From positions 1 through 40,749 of the forward strand of contig JAJDXD010000164.1 of the NCBI GenBank assembly GCA_022823405.1: a DNA stretch of 40,749 nt, written 5' to 3'. Positions 26,997-35,808 of the stretch are shown here, piece by piece. The translations under genes and the position numbers were made by a program. The notes beneath the pieces were generated by a model. It was not told the DNA's origin, made no database searches, and worked only from the letters and a program-made list of their open reading frames with translations. Within the stretch, counting starts at the first letter, position 1; every line of letters begins with the position of its first letter. Source of the DNA: Gammaproteobacteria bacterium. Lineage in GTDB: Bacteria > Pseudomonadota > Gammaproteobacteria > Arenicellales > JAJDZL01.

Positions 26997-27389
26997 CTAC
27001 CATTCAGGGCTTTGTGGTAAATCATCAGTGATTTCGTACCAGTCTGGCTTGTGACTGACCCAGATGTGTCCAATCGCCTTGATGCCGAGGTCTCCATCCA
27101 AAACTCCCAGCCTTAGAATGACGCAATTAGCGTCGCGATCGCAACGCGCAAAAACGTGAGTACCGCAGTTCTTACAAAAGTAGCGAATCTTACCGGGTGA
27201 AGACTCATACTGAGAAATAGATTCTTCACCGCTTAAGACCTGAAATTTTGTTTCATCAACCAATGCACTAGAACCATACACGGTTGCATGAGCCTTGCGA
27301 CAGGTTCGGCAGTGACAGTGGTGAAATCTGCGAATCTCTCCATCAAATTCAAATCTTACCGTTTCGCACAAACAGCTTCCAGTATGCAT
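26997..27389 (-). CDS. GFA (CENP-V/glutathione-dependent formaldehyde-activating) fold protein
   Basis: The 130-residue protein is a small zinc protein with the GFA pattern: C6 and C8 (SCLCE), C25, C27 and C30 (HCHCRTC) and C72 and C75 (YFCKNCGTH). The founding member Gfa was described as speeding the reaction of formaldehyde with glutathione, though most family members are uncharacterised. Its place downstream of a flavoprotein dehydrogenase that can release formaldehyde makes a detoxification role attractive but unproven. It lies 17 bases after the alaX-like gene and 40 bases before the citrate synthase gene. Confidence 0.88.
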   Translation of the reverse strand: MHTGSCLCETVRFEFDGEIRRFHHCHCRTCRKAHATVYGSSALVDETKFQVLSGEESISQYESSPGKIRYFCKNCGTHVFARCDRDANCVILRLGVLDGDLGIKAIGHIWVSHKPDWYEITDDLPQSPEW

Positions 27390-27406
27390 TTCAGACCTCC
27401 TTTGCT

Positions 27407-28141
27407 TCAGTAGTTGGGTTCAACGGTCGTATCAACAAGCGAAATTGAAACCCGCCTGTTGCGTTTCCCCTTGCTTTCAATTTTGTCCACTTTGACTTCA
27501 CCAATCTCCATGGTATTGGCAACGTGAGTTCCTCCACAGGGCTGAATGTCTAGATTTTCAAAGTGTACCAGTTTGATCACGTCTACGCCTTCGGGTAGCG
27601 GAACCGAAAGGTTTTTCATCAAAGATGGACTTGCTTCAATCTCTGCACGTGTACAGACTCGACTGAATCGACGAGCTTCCTTTTGGATCAGAGCGTTCAG
27701 AGTTTCAGCGATATAGTGCTTTTCCTGGGGGTAACGCACATCAAAGTCAACTCGACCACGACCGGCATAAACCTGCGCACCAGTAATTTTACCCGGCACT
27801 GTAGCGCTCAATAGGTGTAGACAACTGTGTACGCGCATGTGCAAGTACCGACGCTCCCAGTTGATCTCCAGGTGAATTTCCATACCGGATTCTGGTAGAT
27901 CGGCCACTTCATCAACAAAATGAAGGATTTCCCCCGTATCACGTGCCCGGCGGGTATCCACAATTGCAAACTCTGCATCATTCTTGTGAAACGCTACGCC
28001 GGTGTCCCCCGGCTGACCACCACCCAACGGATAAAACACAGTCTGGTCTACTGAAAACCACTTTTCCTTGGAGTTAGACTCAACTACAACTGCGTCGCAG
28101 GCCCTCAAGTACGGATCATTCTGAAAAAGTTCTCTGGACAT
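27407..28141 (-). CDS. Alanyl-tRNA editing protein, AlaX type
   Basis: AlaX proteins are free-standing copies of the alanyl-tRNA synthetase editing domain that hydrolyse Ser-tRNA-Ala or Gly-tRNA-Ala. This 244-residue protein has the N-terminal GGGQPGDTG loop (40-48) and the zinc motifs HSCLH (H105, H109) and CGGTH (C202, H206). Its size fits the AlaX-M class. The ATG at 28141 begins MSRELFQNDPYLRAC, like known homologues; a GTG at 28153 could add four residues. It sits between a class III aminotransferase and a GFA-fold gene on the same strand, an odd place for a translation quality-control gene. Confidence 0.92.
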   Translation of the reverse strand: MSRELFQNDPYLRACDAVVVESNSKEKWFSVDQTVFYPLGGGQPGDTGVAFHKNDAEFAIVDTRRARDTGEILHFVDEVADLPESGMEIHLEINWERRYLHMRVHSCLHLLSATVPGKITGAQVYAGRGRVDFDVRYPQEKHYIAETLNALIQKEARRFSRVCTRAEIEASPSLMKNLSVPLPEGVDVIKLVHFENLDIQPCGGTHVANTMEIGEVKVDKIESKGKRNRRVSISLVDTTVEPNY

Positions 28142-28259
28142 TGATTCAATCACTACCGGAAATATACAGAGGCTGATTCAAAATCAAGCCGGAAAGCCAA
28201 TTGAAACTTAGAATTTGATCTTGGAATGTTGCGAGCATTGTCGACCCCTGTGTCAAAGT

Positions 28260-29666
28260 TCAACCAATCTGATCAAGTGCGTCATCAACACAATTCAATA
28301 TCCAACCAACTTCTTCTGCAGTAACGACTAACGGAGGTACGATCCATATCCCAAATTTGTCACTTGGTGTGTAAATATTGTGTTTATCAAGCAGATATTT
28401 TGAAATGGAAGCCACTAAATTTTCTTGATATTTTTCCGTAGCACGACGAACAGGTGTGTTGGCACTCTCACCCGCAATATGGACAGTCCAGAATAGTCCC
28501 AAACCCTGAATATGTGATACAAAGTCATACTTTTTCGTCATTTCATGCAGTCTATTTTCTATCAACCGCCCCATAGATTCTGCATGTTCAAGCAGGCCAT
28601 CCTCGAAAAGCACATCAATAGAAGCTAATGCAGCGGCAGCCCCTAATGCATGTCCAGAATAACTCTGCCCATGTCCAAAGTAATTCTCATCAAACGAATT
28701 TGCAATTTTGCTGCTAAAAATAACCGCTGCCATTGGACAATAGGCACCAAGCGCTTTCCCCATAATGATCACATCTGGCTCAATTCCGTAGTGTTCACAA
28801 GCAAACATCTTACCAGTGCGTCCCATGCCTGTCATGGTCTCATCAACAATCAGAAGCAGTTCCCATTTCGCACACAAGTCCTGTAACTTTTCCAAATATC
28901 CAGTTGGTGGCAGCATAATGCCGTTGCTTCCAACAATCGGCTCAACGAGCACACCGACGACTGCGTTACTCCCCCCTTCCTGTTCAATTAAATAATCAAG
29001 ATAATGGAGGTTTTTGTCGACTTCGTCAGCACCAAATGGTGAGTGCGGGCCACCCGCATCAGGCGCAAAAATGAACCCTGGTGCAGTTAATGGCTCGGTA
29101 AACCATCTTCTGGGATCACCACTAGCTGAAGTCGCAGCATTTGTCGCACCATGCCAGGATCGATAGCGACTGATGATTTTGTATGGATAGGGGTACTGTT
29201 GTGGAGCATCTGGAATGAATCCTTTATCGAGCACGACCTGGTTGTACTTGTGAAGCCGTGCGCCATGAATGGCTGCTTCAACTGCTGCCGCACCACTTTG
29301 GCAAAAATACACTTTCTTTTCTGAACTACCAGGGGCCAGTTCTGACAGTCTTTGTGCGAGCTTCGCGGTTGATGGTGAGGCAAAATCATCGGTGACGTAA
29401 ACGACACTTTCCATCTGTCGTTGCATCGCTTGCAACACCTTTGGGTGTCGGAATCCAATGTTGATGCATTCATGCGCACTGCGAAGATCAAAAATTTGTC
29501 GCCCATCCGTTGTGTAAATCCAGCAACCCTCTGTACTTCTAACCTCGATGGGTTCATAGTTGTTTTGCTTGGCCCAACACTGCAGCATGTATTGAGCCTG
29601 TAGTTTTGCGTAGTCAGTTTTGCTCAAGGTAGAAGGTATGTTTTTTTTGAAGGTGTCCGCCAGCAC
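28260..29666 (-). CDS. Class III PLP aminotransferase, possibly taurine:2-oxoglutarate type
   Basis: The 468-residue protein is a complete class III aminotransferase, with VDETMTGMGRTG holding the ring-binding D275 and PLP lysine K304 in IMGKALGAYCPMAA. It differs clearly from the omega-amino-acid transaminase at 16900-18207: the N-terminal region reads DLRSAHECINIGFRHP (60-75), which I associate with enzymes annotated as taurine-2-oxoglutarate aminotransferases. That memory is not a proof, and other amine donors are possible. The start is GTG at 29666 with no good ribosome site, 38 bases after the upstream dehydrogenase, so coupling or a later TTG start is possible. Confidence 0.8.
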   Translation of the reverse strand: MLADTFKKNIPSTLSKTDYAKLQAQYMLQCWAKQNNYEPIEVRSTEGCWIYTTDGRQIFDLRSAHECINIGFRHPKVLQAMQRQMESVVYVTDDFASPSTAKLAQRLSELAPGSSEKKVYFCQSGAAAVEAAIHGARLHKYNQVVLDKGFIPDAPQQYPYPYKIISRYRSWHGATNAATSASGDPRRWFTEPLTAPGFIFAPDAGGPHSPFGADEVDKNLHYLDYLIEQEGGSNAVVGVLVEPIVGSNGIMLPPTGYLEKLQDLCAKWELLLIVDETMTGMGRTGKMFACEHYGIEPDVIIMGKALGAYCPMAAVIFSSKIANSFDENYFGHGQSYSGHALGAAAALASIDVLFEDGLLEHAESMGRLIENRLHEMTKKYDFVSHIQGLGLFWTVHIAGESANTPVRRATEKYQENLVASISKYLLDKHNIYTPSDKFGIWIVPPLVVTAEEVGWILNCVDDALDQIG

Positions 29667-29703
29667 TCACAAATTTGAGCGCCATAATTACAAGCGATAC
29701 GCG

Positions 29704-32151
29704 TTATGCTTTAGGCCGCTCAGATCTGGGATCATACATGGGCCGCAGTGATGCCTTGACTGGAAAGCGTTCACATGCAACTTCGATTTCGAACTGTCCG
29801 GAATCGATGAATTCAGGTGTCACGCCGTCCTGGCAATTGACGTAGCCAAGCCCTACGCAAGAGCCAATAGTGTGACCAAACATTGCAGAGGTCGTTCGAC
29901 CCACCAAGTCGCCATCCCGGAAAATGGGCTCTTCGTGATAGATCAGGGGTTGCGGGTCCTCAAATGCAAATTGCACGAGCCTTCGCTGCAATGGCTTGCC
30001 ACGTTGAGGTTCGATGGCTTCCTTGCCAATGAATCCACCAGGTTTATCCCACGAAACGGCAAATCCCAACCCGGCTTCAAGCGGAGAGTCTTCGTCGGCA
30101 ATATCATGACCAAAGTGCCGATAAGCCTTTTCAATACGCAGTGAATTCAGCGCCAGATATCCGCAATGCGTCAGACTCAGACTTTCACCTGCAGCAACAA
30201 TTTCGTCGTAAACGTGCTGGACAAAGTCGGTACTGATGTAGAGTTCCCAGCCAAGCTCGCCAACAAATGTAATTCTGGACGCTCGTCCATAGGCCATTCC
30301 AAGCTCAATTTCCTTTGACGAAAGGAATGGGAAGCTCTCGTTAGAAAGATCTGCTGTAGTCACTTGGGAAAGTAGTTCGCGGGAATTCGGACCCATGATT
30401 GAGAGCACCGAATAACCTGACGTGACGTCTGTTACTACGACATGCAGGTCATCGCTGATATGTTTTTTCAGCCATGACAGGTCACGAAGATGAACCGCTG
30501 CGCCGGTCACAACCAGATAACGGTTTTCTGCAAGACGTGTGACAGTGAGGTCTGCTTCGATGCCGCCTCGCTCATTCAGCCATTGTGTATAGACCACCCT
30601 GCCGGGTTCGACAGCAATGTTGTTGGCACATATCCGATTCAGGTAGCGCTCGGCATCTCGTCCCTCTACCATAAACTTTGCAAACGAGGTTTGATCAAAA
30701 ATACCTACGTTGGTACGGACCGCTTCATGTTCTGCGCGGTTATTCTCAAACCAATTCTGTCTGCCATAAGAATATTCGTACTGCGGCGACTCGACACCTG
30801 GTGCATACCAGTCTGCTCGCTCCCAGCCGTACGTTTCCCCGAAACACGCACCGCGTGCGGCTAGCCGATCGTGCAAAGGTGATTTTCGAATATTACGGGA
30901 GGATACCGGCTGACGGAAAGGCCAGTGCATATCGTAGAGCAATCCGAGAGTTTCGGAAATTCTCTCTTTCAGGTATTGGCTGTTGTTCTGAAATGGAGCT
31001 ATTCTTCGAATATCAATGTCCCAATAATCGTTCGCCGGATGGCCTTTCGAAATCCATTCTGACATAACCTTGCCGGCACCGCCTGATGACTGGATGCCGA
31101 TAGAATTGAATCCAGCTGCGATATAGAAGTTCTTTAAGTTTGGTGCTTCTCCCAAGTAGTACAAGTTGTCGGGAGTGAAGCTCTCCGGTCCACAGAAAAA
31201 TGTATGAATTCCGACATTGTTGAGGAGCGGAACCCGATGCAAAGCATTGTTGAGCGCAGGTTCAAAATGATCCCAGTCCTCCTTTAACTGATCAAAGCTA
31301 AAATCATCCGGGATACCGTCCATTCCCCATGGCTTTGCGTTAGGCTCAAAGGCGCCAACCAGTAATTTCCCGGCATCTTCCTTGTAATATGTAAATCCCG
31401 TTGGATCGCGCATGACCGGGAGATTGCCGGGCAATTCATCAATCGGTTCGGTCACTACATAAAAGTGTTCGGCGGCATGCAGGGGAATTTCGACTCCACA
31501 CATCAAACCAACTTCCCTAGCCCACATTCCAGCACAATTCACCACAATGTCGGTCATGATGTCACCCTGATCCGTTGAAACTCCACGGACTGCCCCACTA
31601 TCGGTCAGAATGCCGGTTACCTTAATGTTTTCCAGTATTCGAGCGCCGTTTGCTCTGGCGCCTTTGGCATAAGCCTGAACAACATCAAGCGGGTTAATTT
31701 GACCGTCTTTGTCAATAAAGACCGCACCAACCAAGTCGTCAATATTCAATATTGGGTAAAGTTCCTTTGCTTCGGCGGGCGAAATCACCGACGCTTCGAG
31801 TCCAAATGCCCGAGCCATGGTTACTGAACGTTTCAGCTCTTCGAAGCGATGTTCATCGGATGCTACAGATATCGAGCCATTTTGCCGAAATCCGGTTGGC
31901 TGACCAGTTTCTGCTTCAAGGCCTTCAAAAAGTTCGGCTGTATACTGAGCGAGTTTGGTTAAATTGAGACTGTTGCGCAGCTGACCGACTAAGCCCGCCG
32001 CATGCCATGTCGTACCGCAGCCGAGTTCTCGACGCTCTAGAAGAACCAGGTCTTCCCAACCTGCTTTGGCGAGATGATAGAGTACGCTTGTGCCGACCGC
32101 ACCGCCACCAATGACAACCACTCGGGCTTTTTCAGGCAAGGAATTACTCAT
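29704..32151 (-). CDS. Dimethylglycine/sarcosine dehydrogenase-like FAD and folate-domain protein
   Basis: The 815-residue protein has two parts. Residues 1-400 are a DAO-type FAD domain with the dinucleotide motif VVVIGGGAVGTS (11-22) and TTWHAAGL, in which H50 matches the histidine that binds FAD covalently in dimethylglycine dehydrogenase. Residues about 430-800 form a GcvT-like folate domain (VGIFDQTSFAKF, ITFVGELGWELYI, GYLALNSLRIEKAYRHFG). Such enzymes oxidatively demethylate N-methylated amino acids and pass the C1 unit to tetrahydrofolate. Exact substrate is open: dimethylglycine, sarcosine or a relative. It leads a reverse-strand group of five genes and is divergent from the Ada-type gene. 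Confidence 0.88.
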   Translation of the reverse strand: MSNSLPEKARVVVIGGGAVGTSVLYHLAKAGWEDLVLLERRELGCGTTWHAAGLVGQLRNSLNLTKLAQYTAELFEGLEAETGQPTGFRQNGSISVASDEHRFEELKRSVTMARAFGLEASVISPAEAKELYPILNIDDLVGAVFIDKDGQINPLDVVQAYAKGARANGARILENIKVTGILTDSGAVRGVSTDQGDIMTDIVVNCAGMWAREVGLMCGVEIPLHAAEHFYVVTEPIDELPGNLPVMRDPTGFTYYKEDAGKLLVGAFEPNAKPWGMDGIPDDFSFDQLKEDWDHFEPALNNALHRVPLLNNVGIHTFFCGPESFTPDNLYYLGEAPNLKNFYIAAGFNSIGIQSSGGAGKVMSEWISKGHPANDYWDIDIRRIAPFQNNSQYLKERISETLGLLYDMHWPFRQPVSSRNIRKSPLHDRLAARGACFGETYGWERADWYAPGVESPQYEYSYGRQNWFENNRAEHEAVRTNVGIFDQTSFAKFMVEGRDAERYLNRICANNIAVEPGRVVYTQWLNERGGIEADLTVTRLAENRYLVVTGAAVHLRDLSWLKKHISDDLHVVVTDVTSGYSVLSIMGPNSRELLSQVTTADLSNESFPFLSSKEIELGMAYGRASRITFVGELGWELYISTDFVQHVYDEIVAAGESLSLTHCGYLALNSLRIEKAYRHFGHDIADEDSPLEAGLGFAVSWDKPGGFIGKEAIEPQRGKPLQRRLVQFAFEDPQPLIYHEEPIFRDGDLVGRTTSAMFGHTIGSCVGLGYVNCQDGVTPEFIDSGQFEIEVACERFPVKASLRPMYDPRSERPKA

Positions 32152-32301
32152 TTTTAGTTGCGTGTTTTGTGCAGGTAATCAGGATTGTAAAATCAGGTGA
32201 AATCGCATTTTATAGCAAGAATCGGATTGAAAGACGCCAACAAAACAGCAACAATATAGCCTGATGTCATTCATAGCAGTAAGTTAGCGGAAAAAGAGTT
32301 T

Positions 32302-33132
32302 ATGGACAACTACAAACGGATTGAACGAGCCATTGAATTTATCGAGGACCATGCTTTAGATCAGCCATCGCTACAGGATATTGCATCTCACGTGGGACTC
32401 AGTGAATTTCACTTTCAAAGGCTATTCAAACAGTGGGCGGGAATTTCACCGAAAAGATATGTGCAATACCTGACTGCCAAGGTATGCGGGGACTTACTCA
32501 GAGGTCAGGCTTCTGTATTTGATGTTGCACTTGATGCCGGGTTATCCGGGTCCGGGCGGTTGCACGAACTGATGGTCAATGTTTATGCGATGTCAGCGCT
32601 TGAGTATCGAAAACATGGCCATTCTCTGCAAATTGAATATGGCTGGCATCACACTCCATTCGGTATCTGCCTGTTGGCCTGCACCGACAAAGGGGTTTGC
32701 TGGCTGAGTTTTCATGATCGAGAAGATGGTCTGGATGAATTGAAAAAACAGTGGCAAGCCGCATCATTTGTGGAAAACAGAGAATCGACTGGATCTATCG
32801 TCAAACAAATTTTCGAACATGTTTTCGATGAGCCTCAGTCGATCATGGTACATGTCAGAGGCACCAACCTGCAAATTCGCGTGTGGGAAGCGCTAGTCAA
32901 CATTCCACCAGCAGAACACGTTTCCTATAGCCAAGTTGCAACGAGCGTCAATCACCCAAGTGCTGTTCGAGCGGTTGCGTCTGCAGTGGGACGGAACCCG
33001 GTCTCCTACATAATTCCCTGTCACCGCGTGATTCGACGATCCGGTGGTCTAGGAGGCTATCGCTGGGGATTGTCCAGAAAAAAAGTGATGCAGGCTTGGG
33101 AAAGCGCACAAATAATTGATGCCCGACTCTAG
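32302..33132 (+). CDS. AraC-type regulator fused to O6-alkylguanine-DNA alkyltransferase (Ada-like, lacks N-terminal Ada domain)
   Basis: The 276-residue protein joins an AraC-type helix-turn-helix region (residues 1-105, with LQDIASHVGLSEFHFQRLFKQ) to a methylated-DNA-protein cysteine methyltransferase domain. The alkyl-accepting cysteine is C240 in IPCHRVIRR, and the helix-turn-helix of the repair domain is near VSYSQVATSVNHPSAVRAVASAVGRNP. Full Ada proteins also carry an N-terminal zinc domain that takes methyl groups from phosphotriesters; it is absent, so this form probably repairs O6-methylguanine without the usual methyl-triggered switch. ATG at 32302 follows an A-rich GGAAAAAGAG stretch. 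Confidence 0.92.
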   Translation: MDNYKRIERAIEFIEDHALDQPSLQDIASHVGLSEFHFQRLFKQWAGISPKRYVQYLTAKVCGDLLRGQASVFDVALDAGLSGSGRLHELMVNVYAMSALEYRKHGHSLQIEYGWHHTPFGICLLACTDKGVCWLSFHDREDGLDELKKQWQAASFVENRESTGSIVKQIFEHVFDEPQSIMVHVRGTNLQIRVWEALVNIPPAEHVSYSQVATSVNHPSAVRAVASAVGRNPVSYIIPCHRVIRRSGGLGGYRWGLSRKKVMQAWESAQIIDARL

Positions 33133-33142
33133 TGGAGTCGAA

Positions 33143-34336
33143 TCAGTCTGGTGAGGCAGCCTTTTTGCGCACCTCTTTGGCGAAGAATTCGATTTCGTCT
33201 TCAGTGTTGTAGTAGTGAACCGGACTGCGAATGAGAGCGTCTACTCCCCAATCATCAAAATCAATCAATGCACAATTTCGTTTTGACACACCGATGTTGA
33301 TATTTTTCTCACGCATCAGCATCTGAAAGTTTTCTGCATCCGTTCCTTCAATTGAGAAGGTGACAATACCGCACTTTTCGACACCTTTGTCCCAAACGGC
33401 TACACCGTCAATTTCACTTAATTGTTCACGCAATCGATCAGCCAGAAATCGAATGCGAGAATAAATTTCCGGCAATCCCAATGACATTGCATAATCGACT
33501 GCAACACCGAGCCCGATTCTAGCAGCAATATTGGATTCAAAGAGTTCGTAGCGTCGCGCTCCGGATTGCAACTCGTACCTGTCGCGCTCAACCCAGGTCG
33601 CTGAATGCAGATCCAAAACCGATGGCGGAAATTTATCCATTGACTGTTCCCGAATATATAAAAAACCTGTTCCGCGAGGGCCTCTCAAAAATTTCCTGCC
33701 TGTTGCCGAAAGCGCATCACAACCCATCTGAACGACATCCAAAGGCATTTGACCAACTGATTGACAGGCATCAACCAGATAAGGAATCTGATAATCGTTT
33801 GCAATCTGTCCAACGTTGTTGACAGGATTCACCAGCCCGTTGTATGTTGGAACGTGGGTTACCGCGATTAGTTTAACTTTCGGATCGATCAATGACTCAA
33901 GCGCCCGGCAATCCAATTGTCCATCCCCGTCGTCAGGGACCACAGAAACCTTAATCCCGGTACGCTCCGCTACCTGTTGATAGGCAATCATATTAGACAC
34001 ATATTCGGCGCGGGATGTGAGTACTCTGTCACCTTTACGAAACGTCTGCGCGATACCGTAAAACGCACTATTCCACGAGACTGATGCACTTTCACTCAGC
34101 GCGATTTCCGACTCTTTACAGTTGAGCATACCTGCAACAGACTGATAAGTATTTTTGAGCTTTTCACGCGCGTAGTCTTCAGCCTCATACCCACCTCGAA
34201 AGATTTCAAGGTCCAGATGCGTACGCACTGCATCAACCACCGGGTTCGGCATCAGCGCTGATCCTGAATGGTGCAGATGCACCAGTCCGAAACAACCTGG
34301 CGTTTCCCGCCTCGCTTTATCAACATCCAATGCCAT
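33143..34336 (-). CDS. Class V aminotransferase-fold PLP enzyme (cysteine-desulfurase/C-S-lyase-like)
   Basis: The 397-residue enzyme has the class V fold, with D189 in YLVDACQSVGQ and the PLP lysine K215 in ATGRKFLRGPRGTGF. The C-terminal LIRSPVHYYNTEDEIE resembles the isopenicillin-epimerase and EgtE (hercynylcysteine sulfoxide lyase) side of the family, and I do not see the catalytic cysteine loop of SufS or IscS. A canonical cysteine desulfurase is therefore unlikely. No egtB or egtD is in the window, so ergothioneine synthesis is only one option. The ATG at 34336 with GGGAA upstream is preferred to a TTG at 34360. It converges on the Ada-like gene, with 10 bases between the stops. Confidence 0.82.
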   Translation of the reverse strand: MALDVDKARRETPGCFGLVHLHHSGSALMPNPVVDAVRTHLDLEIFRGGYEAEDYAREKLKNTYQSVAGMLNCKESEIALSESASVSWNSAFYGIAQTFRKGDRVLTSRAEYVSNMIAYQQVAERTGIKVSVVPDDGDGQLDCRALESLIDPKVKLIAVTHVPTYNGLVNPVNNVGQIANDYQIPYLVDACQSVGQMPLDVVQMGCDALSATGRKFLRGPRGTGFLYIREQSMDKFPPSVLDLHSATWVERDRYELQSGARRYELFESNIAARIGLGVAVDYAMSLGLPEIYSRIRFLADRLREQLSEIDGVAVWDKGVEKCGIVTFSIEGTDAENFQMLMREKNINIGVSKRNCALIDFDDWGVDALIRSPVHYYNTEDEIEFFAKEVRKKAASPD

Positions 34337-34681
34337 AGTTATCAGTTCCCGTTTAATCAAACGCCTATATTCAGGAAGTAAACACCCTTCAAACGACTGT
34401 TTGTAACCTGTTGTCCAGAGTTAGACCAATTCATTGAGGAAATGGAGATGCAAATCAGAATCGATGGTGAAGCCGGTTCTTTTCCGCACTCAGGTGTTTA
34501 GCCTAATATACCAATTACCAGGAATTTAGTTTCGAGATAATTCAGAGTTGGTGACTATCCAATCAGTTGGACACACTTAACCAACAAGCCCCGATGCGTT
34601 CCAACAGGGCGCAAACAAGTTGGTCTTCGACAAGATGAGAATGCGAACGCGAATCCAGGCGATGAGAAGGATAACTGGGCA
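34337..34681. other. Intergenic stretch without a clear gene
   Basis: This 345-base gap holds no supported gene. A 19-codon frame on the forward strand from 34443 (start MEMQIRIDGEAGS) has a GAGGA-like site but no family match, and I do not call it. The promoter of the class V enzyme gene should lie here. Confidence 0.45.
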
Positions 34682-35638
34682 TTATCCAGTCTTGGAAAGC
34701 GGAATCTTACGGCTCATACGAATTTCGAACAGGATCACAACAAGTCCGCTGCCAATGATCAGCGCACTGCCAATGTAATCTCTCAATCCTGGCAAATCTC
34801 CCCAAACCAAAAATCCCGCCAATATTGCTAGGGGCAGCGACGCGTACTCAAAAGGTACAACGACAGAAGCTTCACCAATTCGATAAGACTGGGACAGCAG
34901 GTATACTCCCACTGCGGATACAACCCCACAGATGGTCAACAGCTGATATACGCTAAGACTTGGCCACTGCCAGGCCCTGAGCAGAAACTCCAATGCGACC
35001 TGGTTAAACACGTTGAATTGACCATCTCCAATTAGGATTCCACTCACTATGCTCAGCAATATGAATGAAATCAGAGTGTAAACGCTCATCGTACCCGCAG
35101 AATCACTAATCCCAAGTTTTCGCGTCATGATGACCATCAACGCATACGTGACCGCCGACAACACGGGAAAGACAACATTCCAATTGAATTCGACACCGCT
35201 CGGCAGAGCGATTACTAACACGCCAGCCATCCCCACGATTATTGCCAGCCACCTTTGAAGTCCAATCGTCTCGCGCAGAAAGATCTTTGCAATCAGGCAT
35301 ACAAACAACGGTGCACAGAAGAAAAGGGTCACCGTCATCGCCATTGGTATGGCTGCCAGCCCCAGGAAATAAAAAGCATCTGAAAGAACGTACATAAACC
35401 CACGCAACAAGTGCAGCCATGGACGTTTGGTTTTCAGCTGTGATAAACCGCCAAAGAAATGAGCAAACAGTATTATCACTACCAATCCAATTGTCGCCTT
35501 AACCAACGTCAGTTCATGCAGCGGATAATATGGACTCAGCCATTTGATAATTGCATCGCTGACTGTTAAAAAAATCAATGCCAAGAAGAGGTACAGGATG
35601 CCTTGAACATTTCGGCTGATAAGTCCCAAAAATTGCAT
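34682..35638 (-). CDS. EamA/DMT-family transporter
   Basis: The 318-residue protein has about ten hydrophobic segments in two halves, each with the EamA pattern. The first half includes LALIFLTVSDAIIKWLSPYY and the second includes SVYQLLTICGVVSAVGVYLL. The conserved FEYASLPLAILAGFLVWGD stretch near the C terminus is typical of drug/metabolite exporters. Family members export or import amino acids, nucleosides or other small molecules; substrate cannot be read from sequence. It lies on the same strand as the MBL-fold gene upstream and the class V enzyme downstream, but gaps of 170 and 345 bases leave operon membership open. Confidence 0.9.
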   Translation of the reverse strand: MQFLGLISRNVQGILYLFLALIFLTVSDAIIKWLSPYYPLHELTLVKATIGLVVIILFAHFFGGLSQLKTKRPWLHLLRGFMYVLSDAFYFLGLAAIPMAMTVTLFFCAPLFVCLIAKIFLRETIGLQRWLAIIVGMAGVLVIALPSGVEFNWNVVFPVLSAVTYALMVIMTRKLGISDSAGTMSVYTLISFILLSIVSGILIGDGQFNVFNQVALEFLLRAWQWPSLSVYQLLTICGVVSAVGVYLLSQSYRIGEASVVVPFEYASLPLAILAGFLVWGDLPGLRDYIGSALIIGSGLVVILFEIRMSRKIPLSKTG

Positions 35639-35808
35639 GTGAATCGTTTTGACTTAGAGTTTCATATTTTCAGATCGCGGATTCCGGAGTCGGCAGCACG
35701 ATCACCGACTGATCAAACGAAAGAAATATCCGCTAGGGTGAAATAGTGCACATCTGAAAATTCAGATTATTCAAATTGGCTGGATGAGATTGAAATCCAC
35801 CAGATCTG

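Noticed and set aside
35688..35710. AGTCGG/CCGACT hairpin between the MBL-fold and DMT genes as terminator
   Set aside because: It has a six-base stem with an 11-base loop and no T tract on the reverse strand.
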